Assembly (NCBI GenBank): GCA_030681235.1
Contig: JAUXWY010000264.1
Location: forward strand, 1 to 61,316
Origin: Pirellulaceae bacterium
Lineage (GTDB): Bacteria > Planctomycetota > Planctomycetia > Pirellulales > Pirellulaceae
Direction of reading: 5' to 3'
DNA length: 61,316 nt
Positions within the stretch are counted from its first letter, which is position 1; each line of letters opens with the position of its first letter. The position numbers and the translations under genes were made by a program. Below, one piece after another: positions 1-7,897 of this stretch. Below the pieces are notes generated by a model that was not told the DNA's origin, did not search any database, and worked only from the letters and a program-made list of their open reading frames with translations.

Positions 1-13
1 GCGCTTGCTAAAG
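1..13. repeat. Partial end of dispersed palindromic repeat (family R1)
   Basis: The first bases of the window (GCGCTTGCTAAAG) match the outer end of the palindrome at 102-201. This suggests another copy of the same repeat runs off the left edge. The match is short. Confidence 0.4.
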
Positions 14-101
14 TGGCCGAATGCCTACGACAGAGTTTTTCTTATTCATGAAACTCGCGACTGTTGTCTTAAATAAATCCGTGAACCCGTAATGAACGCG
101 G

Positions 102-201
102 TTTAGCAAGCGCTGGTGTACCGGCTTTAGCCGGCGGGGGAGCTGAAAAGAGCGTTTTCCCGCCCCCGCCGGCTAAAGCCGGTACACCAGCGCTCGCTAA
201 A
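102..201. repeat. Palindromic repeat with 39-bp arms (family R1)
   Basis: The arms at 102-140 and 163-201 are reverse complements with one mismatch, separated by 22 bp. The core of the arm reads GGTGTACCGGCTTTAGCCGG. A half copy lies at 36094-36119 and a partial copy at 1-13, so this is a dispersed element rather than a single terminator. Transcribed, it would form a very stable hairpin just upstream of the first gene. The remaining bases up to 256 hold no other recognisable feature. Confidence 0.85.
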
Positions 202-256
202 GTGCTACTGTTATGAGTGCCGGGTTGGGCGACTACCTTCATCATGCAACATCCCT

Positions 257-757
257 ATGAACCTCAGCACTCGAATTCGCCGATGGTTGATGACGTTGCG
301 GGAATGTTGGGCCGTTGTTGCAGAACAATGGGGCTGGGGTCGATCAAAACGGCTTGCTTCAGCCAAACAATCGAGCTTGGGTTATCGCGGCGAGTTGGCG
401 GCAGCGGCCTTTTTGGAACGGCTGGGTTATCGGATCGTTTGCCACGGTTATGAAACGTCGGATGGCGAGTTGGACCTGATCGCAATCGATGGCGACGTCG
501 TCGTATACGTGGAAGTCAAAACCTTGAAGCGACCGGGTAGTCGTCCCGAGGCGGCCGTCCATCGAAATAAACGTCGGCAGCTGATCAAGTTGGCCCGCGC
601 GTTCGCCGCCAGTCGCGGGCTGCTGCACCAACGCAGTCGCTTTGACGTGGTCGCGGTCATTTGGCCGGCCCCCGATCGAGAACCCGAGATCCGCCATCAC
701 TTGCACGCGTTTCGAGACGACGAACACCAACGAGGAGTCTTTCGATGGGAACACTGA
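257..757 (+). CDS. YraN/UPF0102 family endonuclease-like protein
   Basis: The 166-aa product has the UPF0102 (YraN) pattern. After a leader of about 42 residues come YRGELAAAAFLERLGYRIV, then GELDLIAIDGDVVVYVEVKT, which carries the D-x(n)-E-x-K residues of a restriction-endonuclease-like fold. The family is widespread, small and cytoplasmic; a nuclease role is inferred from the fold and has not been shown here. The N-terminal leader is longer than usual, and ATG at 290 is an alternative start. The 3' end overlaps the start of the sulfatase gene by 13 bp, suggesting co-transcription. Confidence 0.85.
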   Translation: MNLSTRIRRWLMTLRECWAVVAEQWGWGRSKRLASAKQSSLGYRGELAAAAFLERLGYRIVCHGYETSDGELDLIAIDGDVVVYVEVKTLKRPGSRPEAAVHRNKRRQLIKLARAFAASRGLLHQRSRFDVVAVIWPAPDREPEIRHHLHAFRDDEHQRGVFRWEH

Positions 758-2241
758 TCCTGGCCTTGCTGCTAAGCTTCGACCTTCCGACGACTGCCAG
801 TGACCAACCGCCGAAATTGCGGCCTAACATCGTCGTCATCTTTATTGACGACATGGGATACGCCGACATCGAACCGTTTGGTTGCACCGCGTATCCAACA
901 CCCAACCTCACTCAAATGGCTAAGCAAGGACGCCGATTTACGGACTGTCTCGTTTCGTCGGCGGTTTGTTCGTCCTCGCGCGCGGCCTTGCTCACGGGCT
1001 GTTACCATCAACGCCTTGGCATTGACGGCGCTTTAGGCCCCGCGAGCGAGATTGGCATCAGTGAACAAGAAACAACCTTGGCCGAACTCTGTCGGTCTCA
1101 AGGTTACGCCACAGCCTGTTTTGGCAAGTGGCACTTGGGACACCATCCCAAGTTCTTGCCGACCAATCATGGGTTTGATCGCTACTTCGGCATCCCCTAC
1201 AGCAACGACATGTGGCCGCTGCATCCCGAAGCCCTCGCGCGACGACAACAGCAACCGGACTACAAGTCGCCGTGGCCGCCACTGCCGCTGCTTCGTTCCG
1301 AGCGCGCTGGCGACATCGAGATTGTCAACGCGGACATGCAACCCGATGATCAAAAAATGATGACTCGGCAGTTTACCGAGCACGCGGTCGAATTCATTCG
1401 CGAACATGCCGCACAACCGTTCTTCGTCTACGTGCCGCATCCCATGGTTCACGTGCCCTTGTACGTATCACCCGAGTTCGAAGGCCGCAGCGGGGCCGGG
1501 CTCTATGGTGACGCCGTGATGGAAGTGGATTGGTCGGTGGGCGAGATCCTACGAACGCTAGACGAGCTGAAGCTGAGCGACAACACGCTTGTGATTTTCA
1601 CCTCCGACAATGGGCCGTGGCTCTCGTATGGCGAGCACGCGGGCTCGGCAGTGCCGCTGCGAGAAGGCAAAGGCACCATGTTTGAAGGTGGATGCCGAGT
1701 GCCCACTTTGATACAGTGGTTGGGGACCATCCCGGCAGGAACAACTTGTAGCGAGTTGATCTCGACTTTGGATATCGTCCCAACCGTCGCTCAATTGATT
1801 GGTGCCCAGTTGCCCGAACATCCAATCGACGGCCGTGACATTGGACCATTGCTCCGCGGTGAACCCCATGCGAAGTCACCACACGATTTTCTTTACTTGT
1901 ATTACAATCCCCAATCATTGCATGCCATTCGTACGCCGCGCTGGAAACTGCACCTGCCACATCCGTATCGGTCGTTGTCCGACCGACCAGGTGGCCGCGA
2001 AGGCCGACCTGTTGGCTACGACCAAAAGCAGATCGAACTGGCGCTTTTTGATCTGTCGGTCGATATCGGCGAAACAACCGACGTCCAGGCCCAACACCCG
2101 GAAGTTATGGCCCAACTGTTGGAGGCGGCCGATCGCGCCCGACAGGAACTGGGCGACCAATTGACGAAAACGAAGGGGACACAGCCGCGAGCCCCTGGTA
2201 GAATGGAACCGGGGGACAAGCGGTTGATCTGGGAAGAGTGA
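745..2241 (+). CDS. Secreted sulfatase (arylsulfatase / alkaline-phosphatase superfamily), atypical CSSSR site
   Basis: The 498-aa protein starts at ATG 745, chosen because it gives a clean signal peptide (MGTLILALLLSFDLPTTAS). Sulfatase landmarks are in order: metal-binding VIFIDDMGYADIEPFG, the formylglycine region, GKWHLGH, and VIFTSDNGPW with the second metal-binding Asp-Asn pair. The maturation site reads C75-S-S-S-R79, whereas the canonical motif is C-x-P/A-x-R. The cysteine and arginine are kept but the third position is Ser. The protein probably acts in the periplasm or outside on sulfated polysaccharide; the substrate cannot be read from sequence. The next gene follows after 4 bp, so this is probably part of an operon with the HtrA-like and PSCyt genes. 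Confidence 0.9.
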   Translation: MGTLILALLLSFDLPTTASDQPPKLRPNIVVIFIDDMGYADIEPFGCTAYPTPNLTQMAKQGRRFTDCLVSSAVCSSSRAALLTGCYHQRLGIDGALGPASEIGISEQETTLAELCRSQGYATACFGKWHLGHHPKFLPTNHGFDRYFGIPYSNDMWPLHPEALARRQQQPDYKSPWPPLPLLRSERAGDIEIVNADMQPDDQKMMTRQFTEHAVEFIREHAAQPFFVYVPHPMVHVPLYVSPEFEGRSGAGLYGDAVMEVDWSVGEILRTLDELKLSDNTLVIFTSDNGPWLSYGEHAGSAVPLREGKGTMFEGGCRVPTLIQWLGTIPAGTTCSELISTLDIVPTVAQLIGAQLPEHPIDGRDIGPLLRGEPHAKSPHDFLYLYYNPQSLHAIRTPRWKLHLPHPYRSLSDRPGGREGRPVGYDQKQIELALFDLSVDIGETTDVQAQHPEVMAQLLEAADRARQELGDQLTKTKGTQPRAPGRMEPGDKRLIWEE

Positions 2242-2245
2242 CTCG

Positions 2246-4348
2246 ATGTGGATTCGCGGCGCGACGGTGTTGGTGTGTTGTTGGTTGATTTGTTGGAGCA
2301 TTTGCTCCGAGATTCAAGCTCAAGACAACCAGTTTCGAGAAGTCATTGGCCAAGCTCAGCTTCGTCTGGTCAAAGTCTCGGGAGCCAAGGCAGGCAACGT
2401 CGATGGTTACGCCAGCGGCATGATTGTGTCGGCAGATGGAAAAGTCTTGACGACGCAGGGCGTGTTCTTGGACGGCAATCAAGTCCAAGTGATCTTGCCT
2501 GATGGCCGAACATTGCCGGCTACGGTGGTTCGCCGCGACCGTCGACTGCAAATGTCGTTGCTGGAATTGGGGGTCCCCACACCCAACTACTTCGATCTGG
2601 AAAAAGAGTCCACGGCCCAACAGGGCGATTGGGTTGCGGCCATCTCGAATGCATTTAAGGTTGCCGACAAAGACGAACCGCTGAGCGTGATGATGGGTGT
2701 GGTATCATTGCGAACCACGATCGACGCCAAATTGAATCAACGCGATGTTGCCTATTCCGGACCGCTGGTCTTGATCGATGCGATCACCAGCAACCCGGGC
2801 GCAGCGGGTGGTGTGGTCTTGGATGGCAGCGGGCGGGTCGTCGGTATGATTGGGCGTGTCATCGATAGCAGCGATACCAACACGCGGCTGAACTACGCCG
2901 TTCCCTGCAGCGAAGTCCTCAAGTTTATTCGTGGTGACACCGAAACGACTTCAACACAACTCGCAAACAAGGCCGTCGGCAAGCCATTGGAATTGGGACT
3001 CAAGGTCTTCACACTCAGCGGTCGTTCGTCACCGCCGTATGTCGATCGACTTGTGCCAGGCGGTTTGGCCGCGCAGGCCGGAATTCAAGCCGACGACTTG
3101 ATCGTGTCGGTGGCCGGTGAAAAAGTCACGACGGTCAGTCAGTATATCGCGGCCAGCGAGAAACTGACGGACGCCGAGGATGTGGTCATCGTGGTGGCTC
3201 GCAAGAAAGAGTTGATTCGGGCATTGATCCCGGCCGCCACGAATCCGACGACCATCGATGCGAATTCCACGACCGATGACTCTTCCAACACGAGTTCAGG
3301 TTCAACGACCGAGCCATCTACTGTAGCAGGTGACGCGTCATCGCTTGACGCTTTGCAGGGCGATTTCTGGGCGGTTTCTTCCGTCGCTCGTGCCGCTTTG
3401 GCGCGGATTCGTCCCTGCGTGGTCACGATCGAGTCCTTCGGCGGCATCACTGCGACTGAAGGTGTGATTGGCGGCATTCGCAAGCAGGGTGAAGGCAATA
3501 CCACGGGGTTGATCATCAGTCCCGACGGCTTGGTCGTCACGAGTCTGTTCAATTTCGCGCGAAGCCCGCGGATCATTACGGTGATCTTGGCCGATGGGCA
3601 GCGCAAGATGGCCACGATCCTGGGCCGCGATCTGAGTCGCAATCTTTGCTTGCTCCAATTGCAAGACGTCGCCGACTTGCCGACACCGGAGTGGGTTCCG
3701 CAGAATCAAATCGAAGTTGGCCAATATTCCGTCAGCTTGGGCGTGGGTTATGGCGATACTCGACCCGCCGTTTCCGTGGGCATCATCAGTGCCGTGAATC
3801 GGATCGGAGGCCGAGCGATTCAAACCGATGCCAACATCAGTCCGGCGAATTATGGCGGGCCCTTGGTCGACATCGAAGGCCGAGTCTTCGGAGTTTGTGT
3901 GCCGCTGAGCCCTGGTGGATTATCATCCAGTGCCGGCGTCGAATGGTACGACTCGGGGATTGGTTTTGCGATCTCATTGGATGGCATGGAATGGTGGATC
4001 GAACGCATGAAGGCCGGCGACGACATCTTTCCTGGAATCATCGGCGTGACCGTCAACGACAATCCCGACGGAGCCGGACTCAAAGTGGTGCGAACCGTTC
4101 CGGGATCAGCAGCCGCTCAAGTCGACATCCAAAAGGACGATCTCATTTTGGAAGTGGATGGCGTCCCGCTGACGACCCAAGCGGACCTGATGAAAATTGT
4201 CAAGCGTTTGACCAGCGGCCACAAACTGAAACTGAAAGTCCAACGAGGCGAGGAGGCACGCGAAGTGGAGGTCTCGCTGACTCCGCATCCGGACAGTCAA
4301 CCCAAGAGTCTGATTCCTGGCTTGCCGCCGCTGGAAGAACTTCGGTAA
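2246..4348 (+). CDS. Tandem degenerate HtrA-like protein (two trypsin-like plus two PDZ domains), probable pseudoprotease
   Basis: The 700-aa protein has a signal peptide (first ~25 residues) and the order trypsin-like, PDZ, trypsin-like, PDZ. The HtrA landmarks are recognisable but the catalytic triad is absent twice. The histidine motif reads VLTTQGVF in the first copy and VVTSLFNF in the second. The aspartate motif reads RRLQMSLLEL and SRNLCLLQL. The GNSGG serine motif reads NPGAAGG and SPANYGG. The PDZ domains look intact (for example VPGGLAAQAGIQADDLIV). I infer a periplasmic binding or scaffolding protein rather than an enzyme. It lies 4 bp after the sulfatase and 12 bp before the PSCyt gene. 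The linker near residues 330-370 is Ser/Thr-rich. Confidence 0.85.
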   Translation: MWIRGATVLVCCWLICWSICSEIQAQDNQFREVIGQAQLRLVKVSGAKAGNVDGYASGMIVSADGKVLTTQGVFLDGNQVQVILPDGRTLPATVVRRDRRLQMSLLELGVPTPNYFDLEKESTAQQGDWVAAISNAFKVADKDEPLSVMMGVVSLRTTIDAKLNQRDVAYSGPLVLIDAITSNPGAAGGVVLDGSGRVVGMIGRVIDSSDTNTRLNYAVPCSEVLKFIRGDTETTSTQLANKAVGKPLELGLKVFTLSGRSSPPYVDRLVPGGLAAQAGIQADDLIVSVAGEKVTTVSQYIAASEKLTDAEDVVIVVARKKELIRALIPAATNPTTIDANSTTDDSSNTSSGSTTEPSTVAGDASSLDALQGDFWAVSSVARAALARIRPCVVTIESFGGITATEGVIGGIRKQGEGNTTGLIISPDGLVVTSLFNFARSPRIITVILADGQRKMATILGRDLSRNLCLLQLQDVADLPTPEWVPQNQIEVGQYSVSLGVGYGDTRPAVSVGIISAVNRIGGRAIQTDANISPANYGGPLVDIEGRVFGVCVPLSPGGLSSSAGVEWYDSGIGFAISLDGMEWWIERMKAGDDIFPGIIGVTVNDNPDGAGLKVVRTVPGSAAAQVDIQKDDLILEVDGVPLTTQADLMKIVKRLTSGHKLKLKVQRGEEAREVEVSLTPHPDSQPKSLIPGLPPLEELR

Positions 4349-4360
4349 AGGACGAACGAT

Positions 4361-7213
4361 TTGAACTGGCTGACGCTTTTGTATTTCGTCTTCGTGGGTG
4401 TCGTCGTCGATGACCCCGCCTTCTTCACGCAGCAAGTGCGTCCACTGCTGCAAAAGCATTGTTACGAGTGTCATGCGGGAGACCAAGCCAAGAGCGGCTT
4501 TCGTTTGGACGTCAAAGCGGCCGCTTTTCGCGGCGGTGAGCTTTACGGTCCCAGCATCCACGGAGGAAAACCCGACGATAGTCCTTTCCTGCAGTTCGTA
4601 GCGGACCCGGACGCCGAATTGCCCATGCCACCCGAAGGGCCTCGATTGTCGCCGGAGGAAGTCCAGGTGCTACGGTCCTGGATTCAATCCGGCGCCGCGT
4701 GGCCGGACGGCATCGATGAAGCCCAACTTCCGAGCCCGACGACGCATTGGTCATTCCAGCCCATCGCCAGACCAACCGTACCGGCCGTCAAGCATCCTCG
4801 GCGAGTGAATCCGATCGACGATTTTGTGGCCGCTCATTTGGCCCAACATCAACTTGAACCCGCACCCGCTGCCGACAAGAGCATCTGGCTCCGCCGAGTG
4901 ACGCTGGATCTTACCGGTCTGCCGCCAACACCTGAAGAACTCCAACAGTTCGTGGCGGACGATCGCGAAGACGCTTTCGCCAGGGTCGTGGATCGTTTGC
5001 TGGAGTCGCCGGAATACGGTCCACGTTGGGCCCAACACTGGTTGGACGTGGTGCGGTACGCCGACACGCACGGTTTTGAAGTCAACACCGAACGGCCCAA
5101 CGCGTGGCCCTATCGCGATTATGTGATCGAAGCATTTCAACACGACAAACCCTACGATCAATTCATTCGCGAACAATTGGTCGGCGACCAGTTAGGCGAA
5201 GACGCTGCAACGGGGTTCTTGCTGACCGCTTCGGTGTTGTTGCCGGGCCAGATCGGCCAAGACGATGTCTCCAAGCGATTGGCTCGCCAGGATGCGTTGG
5301 ATGAAATCGTTACGAACATCGGTCAGACGTTTTTGGGGCTGAGCATCGGCTGTGCGCGTTGTCACGACCATCGCTTCGACCCGATCTCGCAGCGAGATTA
5401 TTTTTCGATGCAAGCGTTTGTCGCCGGTGTGGAATACGAAGAGCGGACATGGCGAAAAGCCATGCCGCAAAACGGCGAACAACAGTTGGCGAATGTTGAA
5501 CAACAGTTGCGTTCCATCGAACAGCAGCTACGGCAATATGAACCATTGGCCAAACCACGGCGCGATGATTTGCGGGATTCAGCGCCTCCGGCCGATTCGC
5601 AGCCGGAGGGGTTGTCGGTCGTTGAACCGAACAACGGATTTGAAACGCGACAACGGCGTCCGGCGATCCAGGCCAGGTCGAACGTGGATCGCTTTGCTCC
5701 TGCGACGACGACACGGCTGCGCATGACGGTCTTGGCGACCAATCGATTGGAGCCTTGTATTGACGAACTGGAAGTTTGGAACTTGGCCGGAGAAAACATC
5801 GCTCGAACTGCGTCGTCCGTGACCTCTTCCGGGGATAACGTGGCGCCGGGCACCCATGAACTGCGATTTGTCAACGACGGAGTGTATGGCAATAGCAGCA
5901 GTTGGATGTCCAATCAAACCGGTGGCGGTTGGGTTCAATGCGAATGGAACGAGCCTCAGGTCATTGAAGCGGTCACGTGGGGCCGCGATCGCAACGGCCA
6001 ATACGACGACCGTTTGGCCACCGCCTACCGCATCGAAGTTTGGGACGGTCAATTTACAGCAGGGGACGCCTCGGCCAATGGACCGGGCGAGTGGCGAGTG
6101 TTGGCCGATCACACCGATCGTCAACCGCTGAGCGAAGAAAGTTCGTCGGCTCCAAAATCCGAGGAGCAGCAAAAGTTACAACAGCAGCGCGACCAACTGC
6201 AGGAGCAACGGGCTGCGTGGCAGAAACCACCGCAAGTCTTCGCGGGCAAATTTCGGACGCCCGATCAAACGTTTCTCTTGCGGCGTGGCAATCCTGAAAT
6301 GCCGCAAGAAGAATTGCCGCCCGCAACGCTGTCCGTGTTTGGCAAAAGAACTCTGACGACAAGTACTGATGAGATGGCGCGGCGCACGGCTCTGGCCGAT
6401 TGGTTGACTGAACCAAATCATCCGTTGGTGGCGCGGGTGATGGTCAATCGAATTTGGCAAGGCCATTTTGGAACGGGGCTGGTCGCAACCGCCAGTGACT
6501 TTGGACGCAACGGCCAGGCTCCCTCGCATCCCGAACTGTTGGACTGGTTGGCCGACGAATTCATCGCCTCGGGTTGGTCGATCAAAGCCATGCATCGCTT
6601 GATGGTTCTTTCGGCCACCTATCGGCAAGCCAGCGCCCATGACAACCCGACGGCCGCCGCGGTGGATCAAGAAGCCCGCTGGTTGTGGCGTTACCCGGCG
6701 CGGCGGTTGGATGCCGAGACGATCCGCGACACACTGTTGTTTGTAGCCGGAAGGTTGAATCCGTCTCAAGGAGGTCCCGGGTTCAATCTATTCACGCAGC
6801 GCGGCGGGCTGAGTGGCTTTACACCGATCGAGACGTTTGCGGACGAAGGACTGAAGCGAATGGTTTTTGCTCACAAAGTCCGGCGCGAGCGTGACATTGT
6901 CTTCGGGGCGTTTGATTGCCCGGACGCGGGGCAAAGCACAGCGACTCGTCGCGCCTCCACCACGCCAGTGCAGGCGCTCAACTTGCTCAACAGCCCGTTT
7001 GCCATCGAGCATGCTGCGGCGTTGGCTCAGCGAGTCATTCTGTACGTGGGTGAGGTAGCAAGCCAACAAGTTTCGCAGATTTGGCAGCGATGCTTCAATC
7101 GTCAACCTTCCACTCGAGAGCGCACTGCTGCTGAAGCTTTGCTCACCAGCCAAGGCCTCGCCGCCGTCTGTCGCGCGGTCATCAACAGCAACGAATTTTT
7201 GTATCTGCCCTGA
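4361..7213 (+). CDS. Planctomycete cytochrome C (PSCyt1)-DUF1549-DUF1553 protein
   Basis: The 950-aa protein starts at TTG 4361; a stop codon lies four codons upstream in frame, and an AAAGGAC ribosome site precedes it. An N-terminal hydrophobic segment is followed by a PSCyt1 haem site, C34-Y-E-C37-H38. The DUF1549 (PSCyt2) region contains a second CARCHDHRFDP motif at about residues 331-340. A middle insert has a Gln-rich coiled coil (about 375-395) and a discoidin-like segment (about 440-570). The C-terminal DUF1553 (PSD1) region includes HPLVARVMVNRIWQGHFG. Such proteins are typical secreted or periplasmic planctomycete proteins of uncertain enzymology. The usual adjacent DUF1501 partner is absent here, and the next gene converges. 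Confidence 0.92.
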   Translation: MNWLTLLYFVFVGVVVDDPAFFTQQVRPLLQKHCYECHAGDQAKSGFRLDVKAAAFRGGELYGPSIHGGKPDDSPFLQFVADPDAELPMPPEGPRLSPEEVQVLRSWIQSGAAWPDGIDEAQLPSPTTHWSFQPIARPTVPAVKHPRRVNPIDDFVAAHLAQHQLEPAPAADKSIWLRRVTLDLTGLPPTPEELQQFVADDREDAFARVVDRLLESPEYGPRWAQHWLDVVRYADTHGFEVNTERPNAWPYRDYVIEAFQHDKPYDQFIREQLVGDQLGEDAATGFLLTASVLLPGQIGQDDVSKRLARQDALDEIVTNIGQTFLGLSIGCARCHDHRFDPISQRDYFSMQAFVAGVEYEERTWRKAMPQNGEQQLANVEQQLRSIEQQLRQYEPLAKPRRDDLRDSAPPADSQPEGLSVVEPNNGFETRQRRPAIQARSNVDRFAPATTTRLRMTVLATNRLEPCIDELEVWNLAGENIARTASSVTSSGDNVAPGTHELRFVNDGVYGNSSSWMSNQTGGGWVQCEWNEPQVIEAVTWGRDRNGQYDDRLATAYRIEVWDGQFTAGDASANGPGEWRVLADHTDRQPLSEESSSAPKSEEQQKLQQQRDQLQEQRAAWQKPPQVFAGKFRTPDQTFLLRRGNPEMPQEELPPATLSVFGKRTLTTSTDEMARRTALADWLTEPNHPLVARVMVNRIWQGHFGTGLVATASDFGRNGQAPSHPELLDWLADEFIASGWSIKAMHRLMVLSATYRQASAHDNPTAAAVDQEARWLWRYPARRLDAETIRDTLLFVAGRLNPSQGGPGFNLFTQRGGLSGFTPIETFADEGLKRMVFAHKVRRERDIVFGAFDCPDAGQSTATRRASTTPVQALNLLNSPFAIEHAAALAQRVILYVGEVASQQVSQIWQRCFNRQPSTRERTAAEALLTSQGLAAVCRAVINSNEFLYLP

Positions 7214-7223
7214 TCGTGTTGGC

Positions 7224-7769
7224 TTACGAAAACAGGCCCGCGATGATCATCGATCCAATGGCGGCCAGCATGGTGCCAAGGGACAGCCAACGTGTTTTCT
7301 CGGTGAGTCCCAAGAGCCCCGCCACGACAGCCAATCCAGCCGGAAACCAAGTGTACGGCATGTATCCCATGCGTCCCAATGGGATGATCGCCCATCCCCA
7401 CAGGGCCCAGCCGATCGACGACTGCAAGAAAATGGTTTGCCAAACAGCTTTGGCTTGTTGCGTTTCGTTGAATGATGACTCGTACCACGGTCGTCCCAGT
7501 TCCGGCGGCGCGAGATCGGAGGCCGCCACCGCAATTGGAATCCCGACCGGAATCCCCACAGGGATCGTCTCAAGGCTATCCGTTGTTTCAAACAATGAGG
7601 TCGAATCGTGAGGCGCTGAGCGGGGCACCTGCCGAGGAGCCACTGGAATTTTGGCCGCAATAGTCGCACGCAGCTCTGGTGCGACGAACATTCCGCAACT
7701 GGTACAACGTTCGGCATCCGGATCAAAAAGTTCGGCCGCGCAATAGGGACAATAGACATCTGTTTTCAC
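7224..7769 (-). CDS. Zinc-ribbon membrane protein
   Basis: The 181-aa protein begins with a zinc ribbon (CPYC at residues 7-10, CTSC at about 22-25). A linker with the short repeat IPVGIPVGIPI follows. The C-terminal half is hydrophobic, with about three membrane segments ending MLAAIGSMIIAGLFS. No specific family was recognised; this architecture is common for small planctomycete membrane proteins. It ends 10 bp from the convergent PSCyt gene. The rpsA terminator lies between it and rpsA upstream, so it probably has its own promoter in the 7770-7833 gap. Confidence 0.7.
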   Translation of the reverse strand: MKTDVYCPYCAAELFDPDAERCTSCGMFVAPELRATIAAKIPVAPRQVPRSAPHDSTSLFETTDSLETIPVGIPVGIPIAVAASDLAPPELGRPWYESSFNETQQAKAVWQTIFLQSSIGWALWGWAIIPLGRMGYMPYTWFPAGLAVVAGLLGLTEKTRWLSLGTMLAAIGSMIIAGLFS

Positions 7770-7833
7770 GTCGACACCTCATCCTGGCTGTGCGCAACAA
7801 GAACATGGGCGCCACAGCCGTTACCAAAGTACC

Positions 7834-7869
7834 AAAAAAAACGGAACGCGATACCTCGCGTCCCGTTTT
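7834..7869 (-). terminator. Intrinsic terminator of rpsA
   Basis: On the minus strand, a hairpin with arms AAAACGGGACGCGA and TCGCGTTCCGTTTT (one internal mismatch, 4-nt loop) ends in an uninterrupted run of eight T residues. It sits 29 bp beyond the rpsA stop codon. This is one of the clearest terminators in the window. Confidence 0.9.
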
Positions 7870-7897
7870 CTGTAGTTTTACTCGATCGAGCAAGCGA

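Noticed and set aside
257-757. YraN as part of the later sulfatase operon with a specific DNA-repair role
   Set aside because: The overlap shows only probable co-transcription. A functional link with the sulfatase cannot be supported.
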